NCBI GenBank assembly: GCA_963070105.1
Contig: OY718803.1
Coordinates: 11,567,347 to 11,631,346, forward strand
DNA length: 64,000 nt
From: Litomosoides sigmodontis
Lineage: Eukaryota; Nematoda; Chromadorea; Rhabditida; Onchocercidae
Direction of reading: 5' to 3'
Part shown: positions 23,401-35,400 of the stretch, piece by piece
Numbering within the stretch: the first letter of the stretch is position 1
Layout: the number at the start of each line of letters is the position of its first letter
The notes under the pieces: generated by a model
Told to the model about the DNA's origin: nothing
The model's input: only the letters and a program-made list of their open reading frames with translations
Databases searched by the model: none
Position numbers and translations under genes: made by a program

Positions 23401-26400
23401 TTTTTGTTGTTTTTAAATTAATACAAGGAATAAGGCACGAGCATTAGTCGAATTAGATTTGACGGGCACTAAAATAACAACCACGCATCACAAGGCGAAA
23501 CGAGCAAAAAGCATTCATTATTCATTACCTCGAGGACGTTTGATTTTCTGCTTGACTTCTTCATTTTTGTTTGCTCGTGAAGAAATTCATTAAGGAATCC
23601 GCGAAATGCATTTACACCGAGGGTAGTGGGAAATGTCACCTGCAAAGTACAAAGTCTGACGACAGGTGGATCCATCAAGAAAAGGGCAATGAAACATGAT
23701 TATTGTTGGGACGTTTGGAATCAAGGATCTAAGTCTAGCCACTTTACAGCTCAATGGATAAAAGAGGAGGATGAAGGCTGAAGCTAAACTCTTTTGTTAG
23801 GTAACGCGACTCGATTTGGTTGTTGGATTTGCGACTAGAAAGCCGAGAGCCGTAACGACCATAGTAATAATCTACAGCTCCAATTATCCTTTCTCCGCCT
23901 TACCCTTTAGAGCTTATGGTGGAGGCTTTAACACTCATTCCACGCTATATACCTGTTCTTGCGCCGAAACTTTAGTCAGCGAACCTTCAAAGATAGTGAT
24001 GAGATCGTGGTACTTCAGCATCGTTCTGTTTTCCTGAAGACAAAAGGAGCGACAGAACAATGATATATGTGGAAAGGATCGTCAAAAAATGGCCTTTCCC
24101 CGTGCCGCAAATCTTCCAAGTTCGAAGTCAACGTTAATTTAGCAAGAATAAACAACGGGAAGTAACTCTTCCATTTATCATGACTAATTACCGAAAAAGT
24201 TGCTCAGTACGAAACTTGAATTTAGTCACTTTGCTATGCTTCCCCCAATGACTGTTGTAAGATCCACGTAGACTGACTGTCACTTATTTTATATCGAGCC
24301 TTTAAATCGTCCACTTCAGCACGCCCACCCACATTGCTAAAGGTGTGAGAACATCTACTGTACACATGCATATTTAGACGTAGCTTGCAGCACCGTAAAC
24401 TAGTCAATTAATCCAGCCGGTAGTGAGGGAAATGAGTAAGTGAGAAAAGTAACATCACGTTAATGACGTACGCTAACTACTGCTTCATAGCCAATAATTT
24501 CCATGTGAAATTCCTTGAAGGCTTTCTTGAAGATCGCGTCAATTTGTGTGTCTCTTTTCTTCTTGTTGTCTTTCAGTTTCATCAGCTTTTTGAAGATGAA
24601 CACATTGAACTGCCTGAGATCGCTGTCGCTTTCAATAATCATATCGCTCGGGTCGGTCTAAAATTGTCAATCTGTTATCTTCCGAAACACCCTCTCATTT
24701 CCTATCTGACCTTTCCAGTTCACACTTTCGGCTTGTTGTCTGTTAGTTACTTGCAAACATCGAATGCCAGGCAACTAAACTATCCATATCGGAAGCCCTA
24801 AATTTATCGGTTTTGATAGACGCACCTGTTGCTTGGTTTTATGCAGATTGAACGATTTGGTGGGATGAAGGAGAAGTGGGGCAAGTGACTGCTTCGGTGA
24901 GCAAGATGATCTGAAAGTAAGCCGTCAGTCACACCTTATGCATCTTTTAAATTTCCAAGCGAGTGAAATGAGCTTTCAGATCGCTTTGGCGAAATTCCTT
25001 GACGGCTAATTACGATTTTATGACATTATAAGCGCAGCGAATGTTTGGAACAACTCATAGATGATACCCTCTTCTTACTTTCCATCTCTGGCCACGCTCA
25101 TATTGGTTTCGGATAAATAGCCAACGTCAGAATTCTGAATTTAATTTAAATGAAAAAAAGTGTAAAGTTTAAAATTTTGAAAATCTCTTCACTTTGCTTC
25201 CCAATCCTTCTTCGACGGCGTGTCATCAGGACGAACTATCGATTTACACGGAATATTAGACGAAAACGAAGAGCACTCTTTGTGAAACGGTAGTTTACAC
25301 TCTGCAACCAACACTCATTGTTGTTTAAGCACAGGTGAAAAAACTATAAACTGCGCGATTCCTTAAATTGCCTTCTCATGACACACACACACACACACAG
25401 TGGAACAGAACTTTCACTTAAAAGCACCCGGCTCAACGACTTCAATTGTGCAGAGAAACTCCTGCTATCCGCGATTCCGCGATCTCGCGATCCCACGATC
25501 GTGCAATCAGTTTCCTATCAGTTGGAAATGATGGATGTATGAGAAAGAGTGGAGGAAATACCTGTGCATTTGTTCCCTTTTACGAGCAACCCCGTGAAAT
25601 TCTTATTGCAAAGTGAACAAGTTTCATTACGATGTAGTCGACTTAGTTTCAACTTATGCTTCGCTACCATCGAGTTTGATTCCTTAGCTGCCTCGATCAG
25701 AGTGGTACTGCTATAAGTGATGGAGAGTTACGTGAAAATTTTTCAAATGCAGGAAGAAAACTAGGGCTGACGCACCGGGTTCCACGCAGCGTGGCGCGTC
25801 AAGTTCTTTTCCTTTGGCACTTATCAAGTGCCAAAGGAAAAGAAACATTAGCGGACTAAAGCTTCGAAAAGCAGGAAAAAAGGAATCTTTCTGATCAGAA
25901 AGTGCGTGCCTTGCAGTAAGTGACTCTCGGCTTTCGTCAATACTTAAAACACTGTCACTGCGCCGTAACAAGAGCGCCTTTATGTGCTTCCTGGCTCGCG
26001 TGAAACCCATTCTTCTGCTTTTGCTTTTACTTTCCGGACTCTAAAACTTTACTGTTAACAAGAAAACACTTCAGTGCAGCGGCCGTTTTACCGCTGCCAG
26101 TGAGATCGCTCGTTTGATCGAAGCGATCCGTTTTCAGCATACCAAACAAACTATGTCTAATGAGTCTGTGCAAACTTAGCTGCGGTAAGGCAGATTATTA
26201 TAATATATTAGCCGACGTGTGCTAAGAGATGGAACCAACTAACTATGTAATGGCAAAAGTGTGGTAAAAGTTGGTCAAGAGGCAAGCGGATCGGATCAAT
26301 CCCCGAATTTAGTGCTTACCGAAGCTATCATATGTTCAGCAATTGAAATGCGGTCCGTTTCTGTACTTGCAGCTCTTCGAAACATTTTCATCTATAAAAC

Positions 26401-29400
26401 ACGCTTAATTTTAATGAAATTGGTATTTCTAGAATTCCAATTTCAGTACCTTTCAAGTATGCAGTGAGGAGCAACAAACGGAACGGTATGTGTACAAAGC
26501 TGAAACGACACAAGCTTTTCAGTAGTAACAATTTTTGAGAATTTGTTCTTTCAGGATTTGTTTCTTTGATAAATGGACAAACAGTCAGACGAAATCTTCC
26601 CTTCCATTCTTAGAAGTCAGTTTGATCCAAAATGTGGGTGGAATTAAACTTGAATCGTAAGTTATTGCATTTCTCCGGGAATATAAGACGTAGAAGAACC
26701 TTTTTCGTTGTTGCAGTTGATGCTGAACTTATCCGTCTTTTGAAAACTGCCGAATCTCGCGGTGCCCTAGAAAAGAAAACTAGTGGTATGATGGACGGTG
26801 AGGTGAGGTTTATTCTAGAGCTAAACATGGGACAGTGGTGGAATTATTTGTTTCATGTGTCCGCATGACACAGCGCTGGCTGCTTCATGCCGGAAAGTTA
26901 GGAAGACATCGCTGGAAAAGAGGGTGGATGACACAGCAGACAGCGATTTGCTGCTAACTTACTCCACAAGTTTCAATTTCTTGTCTTCCAATATGAATGT
27001 GGCGTCGAGCTCGGTCTCCAGATGAGCGCTGAAATAAATATAACAGTCGCTTAGATTCTTCGCAGTCCAATAGAGTGGTGCTTGATCTGACCAGACTTGA
27101 GCGCACCATTACACCGTCTGTCTAGCGTATGCCCAAACTGAACACAAGTATTTCACTTCCCTTCCAGAAAATGCAGCTATGTTCACCTATCGAACTGAAT
27201 TGAACTGCGAGCACTTGCACCATACTCCTCCTCGTCTGCAATACTCGCACTTGTTGATGCCACTGAAAGCTCGTCCTCTTCCTCATCCTCATCCGACCCG
27301 GCAAATTGCGCCAGGGATTCGGGGTCGTTCAGATTAAACGACACTAATTCCATTTTTCTCACAACCTTTGTTATCATGAAATTTGGCGGATGTTTCCTAG
27401 GGTCGTGTTCGTTTCTCATTTCTTCATATCTAAATGCAGTCATAAGCCGCACTTCAATTTTAAAATTAAAAGTCAACGTAAGCAACAGTAAAAGCAGAAT
27501 CAAGGAAGAAGAAAATCAGTACCGTTTCCTAGCATGGGCGCCACGATAATGAGCTTGTATAGCGACAACAGCGCCTCGAATTTGCTTATACCTTCGCTCC
27601 ATTTTAAAGCGCTTCCAGGTTCGTTGAATCACCAAAGCTGCATCATACGCTTCACGTAAACGATTCCTCACAATCATCCCTCGGGCGACTGCCTAAAAGA
27701 TGGAGTTAATTGCATTTGGATTTATCACTACTGTGATAAAAGATTAATATTTAAAAGTTTCCATCATTCAGTGCACTATCATAGTAAATGGGTCAGCAAG
27801 TGAAATGGTCCCAATTCGAGCAGCAATTTGTTGACACTGTAAAATTTTCAGAAAATTCAGGAATCTGACACACTGAACAAAAGTTCTTTTCACAGTGAGT
27901 TCTACAATGACGATGAATTCTTATTTCCACCACTCTTCGACTGTTAACTTATTAACTTGCTTGAATGCACAAGATAAACACCTGTATTGAAATGATGGTG
28001 TTGCGTAATTTGATATATTTACGCCTTATAATCAGAGCTTGAATGCACCTCTGCAACGTTTCGATATGTTTGACAATTACCCGATGAAGGTGGTCATCCA
28101 GAATCAATTTTTCAGCATCACGCATGAATACCTAAGAAGAAGAAGCTATTATTTAAAATTAACGTTTCGTTTTGACACTTTGAATTGTGAAATTACTAAA
28201 AAGTAAACAAAGAGAATTGAAATGCTTACTTTAGTGATTCCAAATTGCACTTCATTATTATCAATCAGTGAGTGCTGCTTAATAAATTCTTTAACATCCT
28301 CTCTGGTACTTTCATAGCCTTTCGGTAAAAGAATTCGATATTGCTTGATAAAATCCTTTAATAAAAATATTCCATATTTTCATGCTTTGTAAGCAACAGA
28401 TTTTAATTTGAAATAGAACGCACTTATATCATTAGTACTTAAACAGAGTTTACCAACCTCGTATTCTATGCGAACGCTATAACCAGCTCGACGTATTCGC
28501 ACCGTCTCAAGCATACCTGTGTAGCGCAATTGTCGTAGAATAATGTTGTCGTCGAAGTGGTTCGGAATCTGCAAATGGACAATTTCCAATGAGTGCAATG
28601 TTTCCCGCACGAAGACGAATTATCTGTTTGAAGATGTTTTTCATGCAACGCAATTTAATCAGATCGATAAGAAGTTGTTGTAGCTCAACAAGAGTACAAC
28701 AAGCCATGCACCAGGCGTTCTCACGTATTGCTAACAATGTCTAGAAGGTCTGCTCTATTTCTTAATGTTGCAAGCGGGTGGTCAAGCTAGTCGGAATCGT
28801 TGTAGGAAGCTGCACAACACATACCTTCTCATTGTTAGACTTGATACATCTGATGAAATAAGGTGTCGTCTGAGACAGCGTTTTCACCAGACGCGACAGC
28901 GAGTGTTGGAATTGCTTGCCCACTGAAGACGGCTTTCCGATGATACTTTTCTTTTCCGAAAAAGCCTTCACGGCCTGGAAAATAATGATGCGGAGAAGCC
29001 AGTGTTGGAGTAATGATAGTAGTAGTGGTAGTAGTTGCTGCTAGATTTCTGCTATTCACAAACAGAAAGTTTCACCGCAACATGATCGTTCTTTACCTGC
29101 AAGCTTTTCAGAGCGCTGTGACAATCTTCTATTTGCACATTTGGCTGTTTTCGAGCGTGGCTAACAACTGTGGTGAAAAACGACGTATCGCAAAATGACG
29201 GTACCACCTCCTGACTTATTTCACCGCGTAGAAAAGCATTTAGATGCGTGTCCGGACCAATGCCAGTTAATGTGGCTCTACTGTCATGCGACAGCTTTGA
29301 GTGTTCTGTGCTTTCTGGAGATAAGCCCAATTTTAAATTAGTTGCAAAAGCATGAATGCAATGAAAAAATTTTACATTTCAATAATTTCCTGGGCAAAAT

Positions 29401-32400
29401 ACACCGACCGACCTATTTTTTCGGCTAATTTTCCAGCCTGCCAGAAAGCGTTCACTGCCCGGAAAGTAGCTCGAAGTGTGCCCCACCGAAATACCGCAAC
29501 CGGATCATTTCCAACCAATCCCCGAACAAATGCACTCTTGCTTTTCTTGATTGCCATAAGCACTTCTTGTCTCATCAGATCCTTGTTTTTCTCACGAAAA
29601 CCCTAAAAGTCTTGCGGAGAATGTATTCTCATCTACCTCAGCTCTCCCCCGCTAGAACTGCCCTCCGAGCAATTCCAAGGATTGCGGACGCGGAAGGAGG
29701 AATGCTGCTGGTCGCTTGCATGCCTTCTTATTTATCATCTGACTTATTGACCTTAATCTGATATTTCACTTTTCCCGCATAATGAGCGACAATGAAGGCC
29801 GACTCGCGCTTCTGCGGTGTCTCGTAGTACTCATTGCTTCTGAGGAAATGATTCAGCTTGTCGAGCATTGATTCATCCGTTCCGTTGTTGATGTTACTTT
29901 CCTCGTCAATCAACCGTAGTATGCCATATGGTTTGCTCTGCAAATTAAGCAGCAGCAGCAATTCCTTTCGCGCTTTCTTACATTTCAATCAACAGGAGTG
30001 AGTGAGTGAGTGCTTCCTTAAGTTTCTCTCTCTCTCTCTCTCTCTCTCTCACTCACTCACTCACTCACTCACTCACTTTCTATCATTAGCATAGCTTACA
30101 TCACTCAGACGGAGCTTAGTGACAATGCCTTCAGATCAGATCAGATCAGAGTGAGCCGCCATTAAGCAACTGTCTAACAATGCTATTAACCAGCTCAGCT
30201 CAACTATCAATTCACAGATGTGGTAGTTCTTCCTTCTTCTCCCTCTGAATAATATCAGTTCTCATGTGTGTGTCTGTGTGTGTGTGTGTGTGTGTGAGGT
30301 TTCACGTAAGGTAGCTGAGCTGTTCTGCTATTGGACACTGCTGACGACACTCAGCACCACTCCATTAGGATGAGCGCCGGTGCTAGCTACCATTGAAGTA
30401 CTATAAAGCTTAGTGGCAGCTATTTATTATTCCCCCGATGTTTTGCATCGGAAAAGAAAATTCACCTGAAACAACTGAACACATTCCGTATTGTCGGTGT
30501 ATTCTATATTCGTCCACGTAATCCCTTCTTTCAGATATTCTTCCTGATGCGTGGCAAAGTTACTGGCGAAACATTCAACACTACTCTTCCATTACTTTCC
30601 CATACCATCGGTAAAAGTACCGTACTTATGCAAAATTTCATAAATTGTAAAGAAGCTAAAATCATATAACTTTTTCCCTCTCCTGGATATACTCTCTCTG
30701 ATATTTCAGGCCGAACGTTTGTGTATCACTTAAAAGAATGGGTGCAATATGCAATTCATACCTGTTCGAACTGGAAGATATGTTGATTGAAGTAAGCCTG
30801 CAGATGTTCATTTGCATAATTTATACAGAGTTGCTCGAATGAGTTCCATTTTCCACCAACATCTTCGAATCCAAAGATATCCAGGATACCTGGAATACGC
30901 ACGCACTAATTTACTTCTAATAAGATTGATTCATTGATTGATTGTGTTAAAGAGGGCAGTAATTTCTGCAATTAGTTAGATAACGCGTGACTTCTGTGTT
31001 GTAGAACCCACTTAGAATGGTGGTGGTGATAAAACCGCACGAAAGTTTGACACCAACTTAAGTCCATATGAAGAGCTAAATGAGAAAGTAATCCCTTAAT
31101 CAATAGTTTGAAATTAAGAGTGCAGAACTTGGTGCAGAAATTGTGGATTTAATTAACATTTTCGTGATGGAAGAAATTCAAATTCAGTTTGAAGCTTACC
31201 AATATAATATCCCATCTTTGACGTAAGCCTTTCCTTTTTCAGCAATGCTTGATTTATGCGCAGTACTATCCAGTGAAATAAAGCGTTGTAGAGACATTTC
31301 GCCATTGCATCGCGCGTATCCTTTGCCTTAATTTTACAATTTATCCAGTTCATTAGCTGTTTCTTGCGACCTTGCTGACCTTGAGGAAGTGAAAGTGAGC
31401 GGCTCAGGCTTGCTCAGCTCGACAGCACTTATTATCATAGAAAGGTCGGGAGAAGAGACGTGCAGTCCGATGAGGTGCAGTTGGCAATCGGCTTTGGTAA
31501 GAAAGAATTTCCAGTGCAATTTGGGGAAAGGAGGATTATGAAGTTTGGCATCTTGCTGATGCGTACGTGGGGCACGCTTATTAGTTGACCCGCAAGCGTT
31601 TCCGTCGAAAGTGTCCAGAAATGGAAAGTAGGAGGGGAAGGAAGCTGAACTTACCTCACTAACGTTGTACTGCGAGATGACGACGTCGTTCTTCATCACC
31701 GTCCGACGCATGGTCAACGCTTGCTGTAGGTTGGAGGACTTGATGTGCAACAACGTGGAAATGATGCTCAACACCTCTTCATTGCCAATGGAGACATTCT
31801 CATCACTATGATAACCACTCCTCTGAAGGACACTGCTGGTCACATGTCCGCTGAAGAGGCTTCTTAGCAAGCAAGCAAGAATTTCGACACTTTGCTTTCT
31901 ACCTCTCTAAGTGTGGAAAGGGAGAGTGAGCAGGGCGGAAGCTCTTTACCTACTACTTACCCTGACATACTTGATATTTCCAAGCAGTAACACAGCCGAT
32001 ATAACAGCGAACATATTTTGTTGCGATTGTTGTGAAAAGCCCACGGCGTCCATGGCATATTTCAGTCTTTGATATTCGTAACATTCGTTTACTCCTTCTG
32101 CTGCGTAAAAATTATTCTGAAATTCCCCGCTCTAACCGACAACCGACAATCAAGTCATTTTTAGTTTAATTGAATGTTCGGATTTTATAATTTTTGAACG
32201 CATAGACGCAAGATAGCTTTGATGTCACCGACGCGATTCTTAGCTGGGACGAACAACAATCAGGTTTGCTTCTGTATCCACATCGCGGACGGAATGACAT
32301 CACTTTCAGCCCTCTCCTCCTATCCCCCTGACAAGTAATGTGATGTGATTGGAGAACCATCTCTGGCAACATCCTTCACTCACTCATCTTGCAACTGACT

Positions 32401-35400
32401 ATCTATCTGAGAAATCAAAATCTAAGTGGACCCAATCAACTGAGAACATTCCTCCTGGAGGATGTGTGGGTGGATGACCACGCAAAACTCTACATCGTGA
32501 ATACCGTCCACCTTTTGGCCGCATACTCCAACATGCACATATGAGAGCATCAGGGGGGGGGGGGGGGGGGGGGAGGGGAGGCGTTTAAAGGCTTCTCAAA
32601 TAAAAAAATAATTGTGAACATCTTGTTGAATTGATTGGAAGAAAGTAAGAGCGGCCACTCTTGCTTACTTGGTTAAGGTAGCTATAATCGGTCGGCTCCA
32701 TCAGGTAGTGCCTTTGCCGCTCCTCATCCGATGCGCCGTTTAATAAATAGTAAAAAACATGGTAGTTCCTGTGAAGATAAGTGTTTTTAGAATTGAAATG
32801 TGAATCTACAATAACTCATCCTGAAAGATTCGACGAATGAATGAAATTCGGAGAAAGTAGAAGCTTTCATTTTGTAGTTAAATACGGTTCTTTACCTTTC
32901 GTCAACAGCCTGTGAAATGATTCGTGATTTCTCTAGCAAGTAAATTTCAACATTCGCTCTGAAAAAACTGACAATTTTTAAGAGCACCAACTGCAATTTC
33001 AAGAAGATCCGACTTAATGATGGATGTCCGGATCATTGCATTTCTCTCGCACCTCCTGGATTGCTACCCACCTTAGAGTAGTACCAACCTACTACTATCG
33101 GCAGACCGATCCAAGTCAAATTAGAATCTTCGCAACTACAACAATATCTTGCTTGCTTCCTCTCCAAGGCATCATTTTCAAACATACCCCGAGACCATCC
33201 CATTTTCTCGATAATTCACTCGGATGAATTTCCCAAACCTGCTGCTGTTATTGTTTTGCACCGTCACTGCGTTTCCAAATGCCTGAAAAGTTTTCTTTTC
33301 TAATCCTTCGCTAAATTTTCCGTGATGACTAACTCTACTTACTGCATAAGGAGTACGTGAGAAGGGTGTGAAAAGCAGACCTCAAGTACGGGTCCAGCAG
33401 CAAGTAAAGTTTTCTCAACCGAACTTCCAGCACTGGAACCCTTTTGACTGAGTGTGGTAAAATGATGTAGCAGGAAATTTGTCGATTCGGTTTTTCCGGA
33501 GCCTGATTCCCCACTTATCACAATACACTGATTTTCCTTAATCCGTAACATGCTGAAACAGGTTTTTATCCGATTCATGTTGTCGATATTTAATAATATG
33601 TGGAAATGCAGGAAAGTTTTTGAAGAAGTTTTATGATTGCAAACTGTTATGCTACATTCAGCAACGACATGATATTGCATGATGGTTTGAAAAGGTTTAA
33701 ATCAATTAATATAATGATTCGGTAAAAGAGCGTGTTTCACGCTTGTACAAATACAAGCGTGAAACACGCAACACTGATTCTTACTTTACTTATATCACAA
33801 AAACGTCTGTAGCTGAATTGTTGAATAAATCAGAGGGATGAGTTTTTGAGGACAAGTTTTTTAAGCGGCTGCAAGATGTGCATCACGCATCGGTGATCAT
33901 TATCACCATGTCGGGTACTTGGTGCCGCTGGTAGCATACCTGTGATATGTGATGTTGGCAATGGCAAAAATATGTGGCGGCATACTGGAGAGCTGTCGAA
34001 TTTGAGAATATAGTCGCGCATACTTTGGATTGTAGATCGGGAAGAAGCTAAACGGATTAACAGCTAGCAAAATTGGCCCTGCAACACTGACCTGCATCAT
34101 TGGATGGAGTGGTCGTTAGAGTTAAAGTTAACTGGAAATCAGAGCAATCAAAGTTTTGTGACCGATTGGCAAGTGTTGCACGACCACACTCTATTCATTC
34201 CATCAAACTCCTTCCTTCTCAGTTGATGCAATTTCGTTTCTCATTATCGTTGAAATGCAAAAAAACTTGCCAATATACGTATAAATGTGTCCACTAGCAA
34301 ATCGATCTTTAAGGTTCTCAAGTAACGTTTGTTCCGTAAGCTCTGGAAGCATACATAAGTCCGGATATTCGCGGTCCTAAAAAATGCTGAATTTGGAACG
34401 AGAAAACCTGGTTCTCTTCGGCCTTCCGAAACAAACTTTCTTATCATGGCTTCAAGACATCTTGCGCACACGTCATTTGTAGAGCAAAACGAGAAATGGA
34501 GCATTGTGTACCTGAGGTTGTGTTAGGAATTTGGCTAAAAATGAATCGATAGTACTGGATGTTTTCGTGGATCCAAAACGCACACCGTGGGATAACAGTG
34601 AAGAATCCTTGTGCCTGGAAGTTACCTGTTTGCATCCTTGTAAAAGCGCAAAGCAAATGACTCACCACTTCAAAACTATCAAAACTTTTCCACCGGTTCG
34701 TCAGTTGTTATAAAAACTGTGTTTGCTTTCAGTTCTGACCAGTCACGTCACCACTAACATCGTCTTAAAGGCATTTGGGTTGAGTAGAGGCTGCTGAGTA
34801 GTAGCGGCGGCCCGAGTGACTTACAACAACACGACTAATGAGTGACCCTGATCGGCCCACGCCTCAGTCTCACTTCACTAGCTTCTACTTCGGGGATGAA
34901 GAAGAAGAAGAAGAAGAACGTCCACTTCCTTTCACCTCAGTACTAAGCGGTTTTTTGGCGTCGCTTCGTTGCTTTCGCCGTGCACCGGCCGTGCCCACAA
35001 CATCTGTACAGCTACCGGATACTCGCCCCGGTCAAGCCTTCTCTCTTTGAACGTCCTTCCATCCAGTGTGCCCATAATTTCATATAATTCATAGTCATCG
35101 GCACACTGATGCGCCAATTCTGCAACGTGTCAGAGAAGTAATCACACTTGCAGCACGCAGCAATCCAATTATATCACTCCTTATCCTAAATAATTCCGCA
35201 ACCGCAACGTGCAGAATTAGGCGAAAGTGTGCGAAACACACGTGCGCCTTTATCACTAATTATTTTGCGCACTTCTTGCTTATTAGGATTCACTGATCAA
35301 TTTTCTCCTCATGCCAGTTTTACTTATTGCTTCTGGAAGCCTACCTTGCTTTTGTTGCAAAACCTTCTCAATAAGTTCCTCAGTTGTTGCCCACTTATGG

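Larger units (their letters stand above)
28230..34078 (-). other. hum-7: Myosin IX motor-domain exons
   Basis: Exons (high to low): 34078-33940, 33552-33381, 33282-33188, 32958-32896, 32768-32669, 32116-31961, 31822-31655, 31326-31200, 30889-30762, 30543-30466, 29937-29752, 29602-29413, 29314-29097, 28974-28825, 28568-28458 and 28355-28230. All phases fit. They encode PILLAVNPF, the P-loop GESGSGKT (in 33552-33381), switch I (33282-33188), the class [11 protein letters not shown] segment, switch II and relay [10 protein letters not shown] (30889-30762), and [12 protein letters not shown] (28974-28825). Exon 29314-29097, about 73 residues, is the loop-2 insertion typical of class IX. Larger introns (29938-30465, 31327-31654, 32117-32668) contain only simple repeats. 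Confidence 0.93.

Noticed and set aside
23425..23460. TAAGGCAC sequence resembling the miR-124 seed
   Set aside because: The match ends after eight bases, and no hairpin precursor is seen around it.
31334..31870. 178-codon open frame on the minus strand
   Set aside because: It is the read-through of myosin exon 31822-31655 into flanking introns; only the exon part matches myosin.
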